Positions 1-7,101 of a stretch of DNA of 27,102 nucleotides are shown piece by piece (position 1 is the first letter of the stretch; each line of letters starts with the position of its first letter). Position numbers and translations under genes: made by a program. The notes under the pieces are model-generated. The model saw only the letters and a program-made list of their open reading frames with translations, was not told where the DNA came from and made no database searches. Origin of the DNA: DATMTS01 sp035564555 (GTDB lineage: Bacteria; Actinomycetota; Actinomycetes; Actinomycetales; Microbacteriaceae); assembly GCA_035564555.1 (NCBI GenBank), contig DATMTS010000024.1:1-27102 (forward strand), read 5' to 3'.

Positions 1-142
1 CATGCGCGCACACCAGCTCGCAGCCGAGATCGCGTGCAAGCTCAGCAGCGCTGAGCAGAACGGTGTCAGGGCGGCCGCCCTCAACTCCGACCAGGATCAC
101 CCGGGCATGGCCGCTGGGTTCGGTGGGGGTGTGATCGGTCAT
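1..142 (-). CDS. Universal stress protein (UspA family), 5' part only
   Basis: Only the first 47 residues are in the window. The start ATG is at 142-140 and the gene runs off the left edge. The peptide has a short polar lead, then the pattern VILVGVEGG followed by a helix SAAELARDLGCELVCAH. This is the first beta strand and first helix of the UspA fold (usual form VGVDGS...ALRWAAELA...ELVVVHA). UspA proteins are cytoplasmic, often nucleotide-binding stress proteins. The Shine-Dalgarno AGGAG lies in the 149-160 stretch. That stretch is also one arm of the expression-platform hairpin of the riboswitch-like leader (143-235), so translation is probably ligand-controlled. Family assignment is good for an N-terminal fragment; nothing can be said about the rest. 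Confidence 0.8.
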   Translation of the reverse strand, partial: MTDHTPTEPSGHARVILVGVEGGRPDTVLLSAAELARDLGCELVCAH

Positions 143-235
143 GACCGGCTCCTATCTCCTTCGGCGCGCCAAAGACTGAGATAGGGACCGTTGTCGGCTG
201 CGCCGAGGTTGTTCGCGGTGAGCCCCACCACCGCC
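143..235 (-). promoter_or_regulatory. Fluoride (crcB-type) riboswitch, variant core, leading the usp gene
   Basis: Read on the minus strand, 232-217 forms a stem GGTG/CACC with loop GTGGGGCT. Positions 207-193 form a second stem, CTCGGC/GCCGA. The strand GTCCC that follows (188-184) can pair with loop GGGGC (one G-U pair), giving the H-type pseudoknot of fluoride aptamers, and is followed by TAT (usual UAC). The same strand continues into CCTATCTC (185-178), which is complementary to GAGATAGG (158-151) overlapping the Shine-Dalgarno. Aptamer pairing and RBS sequestration are therefore mutually exclusive, the logic of a translational ON switch. It departs from the canonical core (GGTG for GATG, CAAC for TAAT). 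It is paralogous to the leader at 6127-6222, sharing an identical 23-nt block. Confidence 0.72.
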
Positions 236-276
236 GCGCTGTTGCGCTGGCTCACAGTCTGCCAGATCGTTCACAC

Positions 277-300
277 CGGTCAACGTATTGTGACCGTCAC
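277..300. repeat. Overlapping small palindromes between divergent riboswitch leaders
   Basis: CGGTCA (277-282) and TGACCG (291-296) form a 6-bp inverted repeat with an 8-bp spacer. It overlaps a second perfect repeat GTGAC-C-GTCAC (290-300). The site lies in the ~85-bp gap (236-320) that must hold the divergent promoters for the usp and mutS-like units, so it is a plausible operator. I could not place convincing -35/-10 pairs, so this is only a candidate protein-binding site. Confidence 0.35.
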
Positions 301-320
301 CGTTCAGGTGCACACTGATT

Positions 321-413
321 GGTGGCGATGAAGCTCGCCCAGAAACCGCGGACGGTCCGCTAATGGCTTCTACCTGCACCACCATGCGCTGCACGGCGTC
401 CAGGTAGAGGAGA
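321..413 (+). promoter_or_regulatory. Fluoride (crcB) riboswitch leading the MutS-like operon
   Basis: Near-canonical aptamer. Stem 1 is GGCG (324-327) with CGCC (336-339), with loop ATGAAGCT. AAACC follows at 343-347. Stem 2 is GCGG (348-351) with CCGC (357-360). The conserved tail TAATGGCTTCTAC spans 361-373. Loop GAAGC (330-334) is perfectly complementary to GCTTC (366-370), forming the pseudoknot. The tail strand CTTCTACCTG (367-376) can instead pair over 10 bp (one G-U) with CAGGTAGAGG (401-410), which covers part of the AGGAGA Shine-Dalgarno (408-413) before the TTG start at 419. Ligand binding would favour the pseudoknot, free the RBS and turn translation on. Folding was done by eye; the match to the family consensus is from memory but strong. 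Confidence 0.88.
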
Positions 414-418
414 TCCCA

Positions 419-1969
419 TTGGCCCAAACCACCCCACAACCGGTCAGCATCCTCTTCGGCCCCTCCGAGTCAGACACCACCGCTCATTTGGTGGAAGTGC
501 CGCCGGCCGAGTTCGCTGACCTGAACCTCGACCAGCTGGTGGCAGACGTCACCGCCGGCCGGGACGAGTACGAGCTGAAACCGTACTTCTACACCCCACT
601 GACCACTCCGGCCGGGGTCGAGTTCCGGCACGACGTCCTCCGTGACCTTCAAGCCGGGAATGTCACCGAAACGGTGCGGACGTTCGCCGGCGCGATGCGT
701 GGCATGCGCGCCCTCCTGGCGGAAGCAGACGGTCTTCGTTACCCGCGGCAGAAACAGCGTGTGCTCCTGGATGCGGTGATCCGGTACGTTCGGGCAGTCG
801 GTGGCCTCTCCGCAGCTCTGATGAGCGCTGAGCTCGTCTCGGCCGGCATGCTCGGCTTCCGGGACCGGCTGGATGCGTATGTGGCATCAGAGGGCTTCTC
901 TGTTCTTGCCGCCGACGCCGACCAGGTCGCGGACGCACTTGACGAGCTGGAGTACGAGTTCCTGATCGATGGTGGCCGGATCAGTGTTCTCCCGTTGACG
1001 GGTGAAACGGATTACAGTGCAGCAGTTGCCGGCACGTTTGCGAAGTTCCAGCAGGCGACGGCCGCCTCGAAATCGGAGAACCGCGCGGATCCGGTGGCGA
1101 TGAATCACGTCGAGGCCGGGATCCTCAACCTGGTTGCTGAGGTGTTCCCCGACCAATTCGCCGCGTTGGACAGGTTTGCACACGATCATCAGGTGTTCCA
1201 GTCCGCGACGATCGCCCGTTTCGACCGGGAGGTGCAGTTCTACCTCGCCTATGCCGAGTACCTGGCTCGCGCGACCGGGGACACTGTCGCGACCTGTCTT
1301 CCCGCCGTGACCGCCGACCGCACCAGCGCGGCCTGTGCTGCCGTTGATGTGGTCCTGGCCGCCAAGCTCGCCGGCAGTAGCCAACCGGTTGTCGCGAATG
1401 ATTTCTCGCTCACCCGTGACGAACGCCTCTTGGTGGTGACCGGGGCCAACCAGGGCGGCAAGACCACGTTCGCGCGAGCGTTCGGACAACTGCACTACCT
1501 CGGAGCGCTGGGGCTTCCGGTGGCGGCGTCATCGGCGACGCTGCACCTGTTCGATCGGATGTTCACCCATTTCGAGCGGCAAGAGGATCTGCAGAACCTC
1601 AGCGGGAAGCTGGAGGACGACCTGGTCCGGATTCACGCGATCCTGCAGCAGGCCACCGGCGACAGCATCATCATCATGAACGAGATCTTCACCTCCACGA
1701 CCGTGAGCGACGCGGTCTTCCTCGGCACACAGATCCTCGGTCGGATCATCGCTCTGGGCGCGCTCGGAGTGTGCGTCACCTTCGTCGACGAGCTCTCCAC
1801 GCTCGGCCCGGAAACGGTCAGCATGGTCGCCGACGTCGACCCGGCCGACGTCACCACTCGAACCTTCCACCTCAGCCGTCGCCCTGCCGACGGGCTCGCA
1901 CACGCCACCGCGATCGCCGCCCGATACGGGCTCACCACCGAACGCCTGCAGGAAAGGGTCCAACAGTGA
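419..1969 (+). CDS. MutS-like ABC-family ATPase, first of a tandem pair
   Basis: This 516-residue protein has the MutS C-terminal ATPase module. The Walker A TGANQGGKTT has Lys348. IIIMNEIFTSTT (Asn421-Glu422) stands where MutS has its Walker B DE and the STS-like D-loop. The ~340 residues before it are helical and resemble a core/lever region. The N-terminal mismatch-recognition and connector domains of ~850-residue MutS are absent. Where MutS and the neighbouring paralogue carry TH in the H-loop, this protein reads VTFVDELST, so the His appears replaced by Phe. The TTG start is chosen for AGGAGA at 408-413; that RBS is under the fluoride riboswitch. It overlaps the next gene by GTGA. A cytoplasmic ATPase acting on DNA or another substrate during fluoride stress is inference; genuine mismatch repair is not implied. 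Confidence 0.85.
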   Translation: MAQTTPQPVSILFGPSESDTTAHLVEVPPAEFADLNLDQLVADVTAGRDEYELKPYFYTPLTTPAGVEFRHDVLRDLQAGNVTETVRTFAGAMRGMRALLAEADGLRYPRQKQRVLLDAVIRYVRAVGGLSAALMSAELVSAGMLGFRDRLDAYVASEGFSVLAADADQVADALDELEYEFLIDGGRISVLPLTGETDYSAAVAGTFAKFQQATAASKSENRADPVAMNHVEAGILNLVAEVFPDQFAALDRFAHDHQVFQSATIARFDREVQFYLAYAEYLARATGDTVATCLPAVTADRTSAACAAVDVVLAAKLAGSSQPVVANDFSLTRDERLLVVTGANQGGKTTFARAFGQLHYLGALGLPVAASSATLHLFDRMFTHFERQEDLQNLSGKLEDDLVRIHAILQQATGDSIIIMNEIFTSTTVSDAVFLGTQILGRIIALGALGVCVTFVDELSTLGPETVSMVADVDPADVTTRTFHLSRRPADGLAHATAIAARYGLTTERLQERVQQ

Positions 1970-3498
1970 AAGCACATCTGCTCTTCGCCGACGCTGATTT
2001 CACTTCGGCCGCCCACCCGAGCCAGCTGCAGCGCGATATCCGCGCCGATCTCGAACTCGACACGGTCCTGACCGCTATGGCCGGCGGAGACCCCTTTCTG
2101 CGAGACGTCGCCGACGCCTCCCTTATTCAGCCCTTGACCGACCCGGACAAGATCACGTACCGGCAGGACGCCCTCCGCGACGCGCTGAGCCAGCCGGAGG
2201 TGATCAGAAACCTGTACGCCGTGTGCGTGCAAACCTTGACCGAGGAGAAGAAGATCTACGGCTGGGGACTTGGCTCACCGACGTCCTCGCTGCACCGCTC
2301 CATCGAGGCGTTGGAGATGTTCATCGTCCATTTGCGCCAGCTGCGGCTGCTCGCTGCCGAGAACGCGGCAGCCTTCCACTCGGCTGCGTTCCGGGAACTG
2401 TGCCGGATGCTGACAGCGGAGTTGTCGGATGAATACTTCGCTGAAATCGACGACCATTTGGCGCGACTGCGATTCCGGCATGGCGTGCTCCTCAGCGCCC
2501 GGCTCGGACACGCGAATAAGGGCACACAGTTGGTCCTCCGCCGGCCGCTGCAGCACAAGGTTCCCCTGCTCGAACGGCTCGGCTTCGCCCACCCGGCTCA
2601 CTCGATGACGATCGCGGACCGCGACGAAGCCGGTTTCAACGCTCTCTCAAACCTGCGCAACCGGGGCTTGGACCTGGTGGCGGCCGCTCTTGCCCAATCC
2701 TGCGACCACATCAAAAGCTTCTTCGTCATGCTGCGCACCGAGCTGGCGTTCTACCTCACCGCCCTCAACCTCCGCGACGCACTCGACCGGGCCGGCCAGA
2801 ACGTCTGCATCCCCGTACTCGAGGACGATGCGGGGTTCCGTTGCCGGAATCTCTACGATGCGGCGTTGGCTTTGATCGGGGACACCCGTGTGATCGGGAA
2901 CGACATCAACGCGAGCGGGCGGCAGATTGTGGTGGTCACCGGGGCGAACCGGGGCGGGAAGTCCACCTTTCTGCGCAGCCTCGGCCAGGCTCAATTGCTC
3001 ACCCAATGCGGGCTCTTTGTCCCGGCTGACCAGTTCACGACGGGTATACGGGAGAGGATCTTCACCCATTTCAAACGGGAAGAGGACGCATCGATGCACA
3101 GCGGGAAACTGGACGAGGAGCTCGCCCGGATGAGTGCAATCGTCGACCAGGTGACCCCCGGATCGCTGATCCTGCTCAACGAGTCGTTCGCCTCGACCAA
3201 CGAACGCGAAGGCTCCGCGATCCTCCGGCAGGTTGTCGAGGCTTTCACTACCCACCGCATCCGGGTGGTGCTGGTCACTCACCTGTATGACTTCGCCCAC
3301 CGGTTCTACGCCGCTGCGCACCCCGACACGCTGTTCCTGCGGGCGAACAGGGACGAGAGTGGGCACCGTGACTTCCGTCTCGTGGTCGGCGAACCTCTTC
3401 CGACGAGTTTCGGTGAGGACGTGTTCCATCGCATATTCGCCACGAATTCCGGTGAACCAGTCACTCAACCGGCCATCTCAGCAAGGGAGTCCGCATGA
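1966..3498 (+). CDS. MutS-like ABC-family ATPase, second of a tandem pair
   Basis: This 510-residue protein is clearly paralogous in layout to the preceding gene. It has a helical N-terminal two-thirds, then Walker A TGANRGGKST (Lys332), FTHFKREEDASMHSGKLDEEL (signature-like region matching FTHFERQEDLQNLSGKLEDDL in the partner), Walker B-like LILLNESFASTN (Asn405-Glu406) and an intact H-loop VTHLYDF. The GTG start at 1966 overlaps the upstream stop (GTGA), so translation is coupled. An earlier in-frame start at 1771 lies inside the first gene and was not used. MutS proteins act as dimers, and a tandem pair with equal lengths and different active-site residues suggests a heterodimer (inference). 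Both copies have Asn-Glu where MutS usually has Asp-Glu. Confidence 0.86.
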   Translation: MKAHLLFADADFTSAAHPSQLQRDIRADLELDTVLTAMAGGDPFLRDVADASLIQPLTDPDKITYRQDALRDALSQPEVIRNLYAVCVQTLTEEKKIYGWGLGSPTSSLHRSIEALEMFIVHLRQLRLLAAENAAAFHSAAFRELCRMLTAELSDEYFAEIDDHLARLRFRHGVLLSARLGHANKGTQLVLRRPLQHKVPLLERLGFAHPAHSMTIADRDEAGFNALSNLRNRGLDLVAAALAQSCDHIKSFFVMLRTELAFYLTALNLRDALDRAGQNVCIPVLEDDAGFRCRNLYDAALALIGDTRVIGNDINASGRQIVVVTGANRGGKSTFLRSLGQAQLLTQCGLFVPADQFTTGIRERIFTHFKREEDASMHSGKLDEELARMSAIVDQVTPGSLILLNESFASTNEREGSAILRQVVEAFTTHRIRVVLVTHLYDFAHRFYAAAHPDTLFLRANRDESGHRDFRLVVGEPLPTSFGEDVFHRIFATNSGEPVTQPAISARESA

Positions 3499-4079
3499 CA
3501 GATGCACGGCAGCAGCACCTCTACCTGGCCCGGCACGGGCAAACGGTGTTGAACGCGGAGGGGCGGCTGCGCGGGTTGGCGAACCCGCCGCTGGACGACG
3601 TCGGCCTGGCTGAAGCTGCTGCGCTCGGCCTCTACCTGCAGAACAAGGCAATCACCGCCGTGTTCTCCAGCCCCCTCACCCGAGCGGTGACCACCGCGCA
3701 GTCGATCGCAGAGGCGGTGGGCGCAGAAGCGTTCGCTGACGACCGGTTCAACGACCGCGACTACGGACCCTGGACCGGACACGTCAAAGCCGACGTGATC
3801 GCCGAGTTCGGCAGCGTCGACGCGGCGCCCGGGGTCGAACCGGTCAGCCAGGTCATGGCACGCGCCCGGCCGGCGCTGGACGCCGTGCTCGACCACTACC
3901 CCGACGGTGCGCTCGTCGTCGTCACCCACGACGCCGTGATCCGGCCGCTCCTGGCCGCACTCGACCCCGCCGTCGGCGAAATCCTGGCTCCGACCGGATC
4001 GGTCAACGATCTTGTCCGGGTGGGCGGGTCCTGGCGGATCGAGGCGGTGGACCTGCAGCCCTCTACGATGACCGCGTGA
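3495..4079 (+). CDS. Histidine phosphatase (phosphoglycerate mutase-like)
   Basis: The 194-residue protein opens with the branch-1 histidine phosphatase motif LYLARHGQT (Arg13-His14-Gly15), where the His is transiently phosphorylated. It has FSSPLTRAVTTAQ (second Arg), NDRDYGPWTG at the proton-donor region and the second catalytic His in VVVTHDAV. Length is normal for the small phosphatase/cofactor-dependent mutase family; the substrate cannot be read from sequence. Its ATG overlaps the stop of the second MutS-like gene (ATGA), making it the third cistron of the riboswitch-led operon. Enolase and phosphatases are classic fluoride-sensitive enzymes, so a bypass or repair role is conceivable (inference). 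Its last 17 bases overlap the convergent gene 4063-4839. Confidence 0.88.
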   Translation: MTDARQQHLYLARHGQTVLNAEGRLRGLANPPLDDVGLAEAAALGLYLQNKAITAVFSSPLTRAVTTAQSIAEAVGAEAFADDRFNDRDYGPWTGHVKADVIAEFGSVDAAPGVEPVSQVMARARPALDAVLDHYPDGALVVVTHDAVIRPLLAALDPAVGEILAPTGSVNDLVRVGGSWRIEAVDLQPSTMTA

Positions 4080-4839
4080 GCGTGAGGGGGAAGTCCCAGC
4101 CGTTGAACCAGCTGACCGCTTTCACCCACGACGCGTTCACCACCGCGGTGGCAGGAGCCCCGCCCTGTGTCATCGACGTGGTCAGTGCCTGCACCTGAAC
4201 GGCCAGCTCCGCCAACGCGGTGCGAGTCAATTCCACGGACGCGTCGCTGAACGCCGCTCCCGCAAGTAGGTGTGCCCGGCACGGAAGAGTGCCCGATCGT
4301 GCAGGCGCCCCGTGCGCCGCAGCGCAATCAGGGCAGACGGTGTCTGCCCAGAGCGGCCGAGTTTCCACGAGCCAGTCGGTGGTGTACCGCATCCGGTTGG
4401 CTTCCTCGATCAGCTGGTGAAGATCCAGCCCGGCATGGGTGACCAGGATCCCGGACGGGGTACCACCGCGGACGTCGGCGCAGACCACGCACTCACCATC
4501 CCGCTCGAGCGCCCTCACCCGCGACCGCCTGCGCCCGCCCAGTCGGCCCACCATCGTCTCCAACAAGTCCGTGTAGAGGACAGTCAGGTCAAACGGTTGG
4601 TGGCCGCCGCGGGCGCCGGCCCCGGCCTCCCACAACTCGATCTCCACTACCGCGTACGCCCATGAGTGCCGGGCACACATGCCCCAATGCTGACGCAACC
4701 GCCGGCGGGTGACGTCGCTCATGATGTCGCCGTGGACGAAGTCCCACAGCAGGCGTACCTCTTCGGAGCTCAGTTGGGTATCGGCCGTCCGGCCCAGGGG
4801 CCGGTCGTACCGGTCGTCGCCCTCCACCGGCTCAGGCAC
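4063..4839 (-). CDS. Cys/His-rich putative zinc-binding protein, unknown function
   Basis: This 258-residue soluble protein of unknown function has four paired metal-ligand motifs: Cys55-x2-His58 (MCARHSW), Cys117-x2-Cys120 (ECVVC), Cys169-x2-Cys172 (VCPDC) and Cys187-x2-His190 (LPCRAH). The order suggests two related half-modules, each able to bind zinc. The GFCxxH-like context recalls families such as DUF6062, but I am not sure of membership. The GTG start (4839) overlaps the stop of the MFS gene, so it is the second cistron of the riboswitch-led MFS operon. Another GTG two codons upstream (4845) is possible. The open frame continues to 5265, but there it is a shadow of the MFS gene. Confidence 0.65.
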   Translation of the reverse strand: MPEPVEGDDRYDRPLGRTADTQLSSEEVRLLWDFVHGDIMSDVTRRRLRQHWGMCARHSWAYAVVEIELWEAGAGARGGHQPFDLTVLYTDLLETMVGRLGGRRRSRVRALERDGECVVCADVRGGTPSGILVTHAGLDLHQLIEEANRMRYTTDWLVETRPLWADTVCPDCAAAHGAPARSGTLPCRAHLLAGAAFSDASVELTRTALAELAVQVQALTTSMTQGGAPATAVVNASWVKAVSWFNGWDFPLTLTRSS

Positions 4840-6079
4840 GCGCACGTCCCACGGGTGCGCGGAACACGATCGATGCGGCGAACGACAGCAACATCCAGGC
4901 CGCTGCGTACAGGAACCCGGCCGCCGGCGACACCGTCGTGTAGAGGATGCCGGCGACAACCGTCCCCACAATGTTCCCAAGCGCTTGCACCCCACCGATG
5001 ACACCGAACCCGCTACCGCGCAGGTTATCGGGGAGGATCTGCGCAACCAGAGTCGACTCGGCCGTCTCCGCAAATCCAATCCCTGCCCCGGCCAGAGCAA
5101 ACGCGACGAGGATCGCCCACCACGGGGTGGGCCCGAACGCGAACACGGCGTAGCCGAGCACGTAGACCAACGCTCCAGCGGCGAACACCCGCCGCGGCCC
5201 GGTCCGGTCGATCCACCGGCCGCCGAGCACGGACACCCCGGCAGCGACCGCATTGTGTGCCGCATAAATCAGGATCGCCGTCGACGCGGCCGCCGCCGTC
5301 GCCATGCCCTGTACCTCGAACAGCTGCGTGGCCCGCAAGATCAGCAGCGTCGTCGCCAGATTCCCGCACTCGAACAACACGACCGGCAACAACGGCCGAC
5401 CCAGCCCAGCCGTGCGCAACCCTGTCAGGTTGAACCGGACCCGCTCCCGCACACCGTCACCGTGACGGCGGGCCTCTCTCGCCGCAACCCCGATCGCGAT
5501 CGCAGCCAGGATGCCAGGAATGAGCGCAAACCAAATCGCCGGACGGATGCCCAGCCAGGCGACCAGGCCCGCCGCAGCCAGCGGTCCAACCACAGCACCC
5601 AAGTTGTCGCCGGCCCGCTCCAAACCAAACGCGCGACCGTACGCTCGACGCGGCGCCAGCGACGACAACAACGAATCACGCGCCGGCGACCGCACACCAC
5701 GGGACGCCCACGCCAGCGCACGCAGGATCGCCACCTGCCACACCGCGGTGGCCAACCCGATCGCCGACGTGGCCAGCGCGGTCACCAGATACCCGCCCGT
5801 GGCCATCGCCCGCCGCCGCCGGGGGTCGTTCGCCAACGGGCCGCCGATCAGCTTCGCCAGCCCGGTCAGCGCATCACTGACACCCTCGATCACACCGAGC
5901 GAGGCGGCCGAACCGTGCAGAACACTGGTCAGAAAGCTCGGCAGAACGGAAGTCGCAATCTCATGACCTGAGTCGGAGAAGAAGCTCGCCGCGGCGACGC
6001 TGCCAACACCCGGCGTCAACCAGCTCTTGTCCGGCCCCTCGGGCCCCTCGGCCTCGGCGGCATTCTGCTCGGCCGTCAC
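4832..6079 (-). CDS. MFS family transporter under a riboswitch leader
   Basis: A 415-residue membrane protein of about twelve hydrophobic segments. It has the N-terminal SFFSDSGHEIATSVLPSFL segment, a loop-2 LAKLIGGPLANDPRRRR that fits the basic MFS motif A region, and a second half with GGRWIDRTGPRRV (the repeated motif A). Such proteins are inner-membrane secondary transporters, usually exporters; the substrate is unknown. The GTG at 6079 is the only sensible start after the leader: the frame runs upstream to 6232 but crosses the riboswitch hairpin with no start codon near the Shine-Dalgarno. The start overlaps the stop of a 16-codon leader ORF. A role in fluoride or fluorinated-compound export is inferred from the leader alone. 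Confidence 0.87.
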   Translation of the reverse strand: MTAEQNAAEAEGPEGPDKSWLTPGVGSVAAASFFSDSGHEIATSVLPSFLTSVLHGSAASLGVIEGVSDALTGLAKLIGGPLANDPRRRRAMATGGYLVTALATSAIGLATAVWQVAILRALAWASRGVRSPARDSLLSSLAPRRAYGRAFGLERAGDNLGAVVGPLAAAGLVAWLGIRPAIWFALIPGILAAIAIGVAAREARRHGDGVRERVRFNLTGLRTAGLGRPLLPVVLFECGNLATTLLILRATQLFEVQGMATAAAASTAILIYAAHNAVAAGVSVLGGRWIDRTGPRRVFAAGALVYVLGYAVFAFGPTPWWAILVAFALAGAGIGFAETAESTLVAQILPDNLRGSGFGVIGGVQALGNIVGTVVAGILYTTVSPAAGFLYAAAWMLLSFAASIVFRAPVGRARA

Positions 6080-6126
6080 GACTCGGCACCCATCGGACCG
6101 AGTGCGGTTTCGCAGTTGATGGTCAC
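6076..6126 (-). CDS. 16-codon leader ORF coupled to the MFS gene
   Basis: GTG at 6126 follows the hairpin arm GGAGATAGGGAC (6142-6131), which contains a Shine-Dalgarno about 12 bases upstream. The frame reads MTINCETALGPMGAES and ends in a TGA that overlaps the MFS GTG start (GTGA). The MFS start itself lies some 50 bases from the only good ribosome-binding sequence. The simplest reading is that ribosomes load on this short ORF and re-initiate at the transporter. The peptide resembles nothing I know and may matter only as a translated relay. It is too short to support by codon statistics, so confidence is moderate. Confidence 0.5.
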   Translation of the reverse strand: MTINCETALGPMGAES

Positions 6127-6222
6127 AGTTGTCCCTATCTCCAGGCAGCACTAAATGCAGAGATAGGGACTGTTGTCGGCGAATGCCGAGGTTACCAACG
6201 GTGAGCCCCACCACCGCCGCGA
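6127..6222 (-). promoter_or_regulatory. Fluoride (crcB-type) riboswitch, variant core, leading the MFS operon
   Basis: Minus-strand reading: stem GGTG/CACC with loop GTGGGGCT (6215-6200), second stem CTCGGC-ATTC-GCCGAC (6190-6175), then GTCCC (6170-6166) able to pair with loop GGGGC. The same strand forms a perfect 11-bp hairpin, GTCCCTATCTC (6170-6160) with GAGATAGGGAC (6141-6131), masking the GGAG ribosome-binding sequence. Pseudoknot and RBS hairpin exclude each other. A 23-nt block including stem 1 is identical to the leader at 143-235, but stem-2 loops and spacers differ while pairing is kept. Core positions differ from canonical aptamers (GGTG for GATG, CAACA for TAATG), so the ligand is likely but not certainly fluoride. 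Confidence 0.7.
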
Positions 6223-6370
6223 AAACGCGCAAGACACAGCATGCCAGAGCGAACGCCCTACTCCAAGGAAAGCGACAACAGGCCGAAACGGCGCAATGAC
6301 ACTCCTGGAGAAATCCAGGGCCACGCTCCTGCAGCGAGACGTGACAGAGATACGCGCGTTTGCTGAGCGC

Positions 6371-7051
6371 TCAGTCGTCGTCGAAATCGACGGCCTTCCC
6401 GCGAAGGGCTGCGGTTGCTTTGATGATCAGCTGGATGGCGGCTATCGCAATCAGAACTGACACCCCTAGGGCCAGTACGGGGTCGAGCCAGTAAAGTCCG
6501 TTCGTGATCAGGATGATCGCACCGGCAATAGCGATCGCCGCAGCCGCGGCGGCATCGGCAAGGGCATCGATCAGGACTGATCGCATGTGCAGGTCCTCAC
6601 CGGCGGCTGAGCGGCCGAGGACGAACGCCCCGGCAAGCATGACAACCATCGTGACCAGGCTGACGATCACCATGGGCAGACCCTCCACCGGCGGGGAGCC
6701 TTCCCGCAGTCGGGCGATCGCCTCGATGGTCACTGTCACGGTGACCGCGAGGAGCAGAGTCGCGTTCACCAGCGCGGCGATCGCGATGGGTCGCTGCGCG
6801 TGCGGGTGGTCGGGGTCACGATCACGCAGCGCGATCGCGATCAGACCGAGCACGAGGGCGAAGCAGTCAGCGATGGTGTCGCCGGCAGCGGCGAGCACAC
6901 TGACCGAGTGCGCGAGCAGGCCCGCGATGACCAGCCCGATAATCAGAGCAAGGTTCAGGCCGAGGACGATCAGGATCCGGCGCCGTTGGCTCCACCGAGG
7001 GCGCCTCACCGCAGCATCGTCTGGCGCAGGATCATTCGTCTCATCGGGCAC
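6371..7051 (-). CDS. Cation diffusion facilitator (CDF) family transporter, short form
   Basis: A 226-residue membrane protein with a hydrophilic N-terminal tail, about six transmembrane segments and the CDF metal-site pairs Asp58-x3-Asp62 (AGDTIAD) in TM2 and Asp162-x3-Asp166 (IDALAD) in TM5. DHPHAQRP after TM2-3 corresponds to the familiar HPYGHGR loop. CDF proteins exchange divalent metal ions for protons across the cytoplasmic membrane. It lacks the ~80-residue cytoplasmic C-terminal domain of typical ~300-residue members, ending soon after TM6 in KAVDFDDD. The GTG start (7051) is the first in-frame candidate. It is divergent from the next gene across 50 bases. The ion is not predictable; no riboswitch precedes it. 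Confidence 0.82.
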   Translation of the reverse strand: MPDETNDPAPDDAAVRRPRWSQRRRILIVLGLNLALIIGLVIAGLLAHSVSVLAAAGDTIADCFALVLGLIAIALRDRDPDHPHAQRPIAIAALVNATLLLAVTVTVTIEAIARLREGSPPVEGLPMVIVSLVTMVVMLAGAFVLGRSAAGEDLHMRSVLIDALADAAAAAAIAIAGAIILITNGLYWLDPVLALGVSVLIAIAAIQLIIKATAALRGKAVDFDDD

Positions 7052-7101
7052 CTGAGCATTGTTTCATCGCGCTACGACACGTCATCGAGTACCGTCATGA
7101 G

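Noticed and set aside
1771..1965. Extended start for the second MutS-like gene
   Set aside because: Lies within the first gene with Arg-rich shadow translation; GTG at 1966 gives a coupled overlap.
4840..5265. N-terminal extension of the Cys/His protein frame
   Set aside because: Overlaps the MFS gene completely and reads as Ser/Arg-rich shadow; start placed at GTG 4839.
4709..5971. Plus-strand open frame (420 codons) opposite the MFS gene
   Set aside because: Arg/Pro/Gln-rich composition, no domain, no RBS; it is antisense to the transporter.
7052..7101. A fourth fluoride-type leader before the CDF genes
   Set aside because: No GGYGAUG-like stem or pseudoknot tail on either strand in the 50-base gap.
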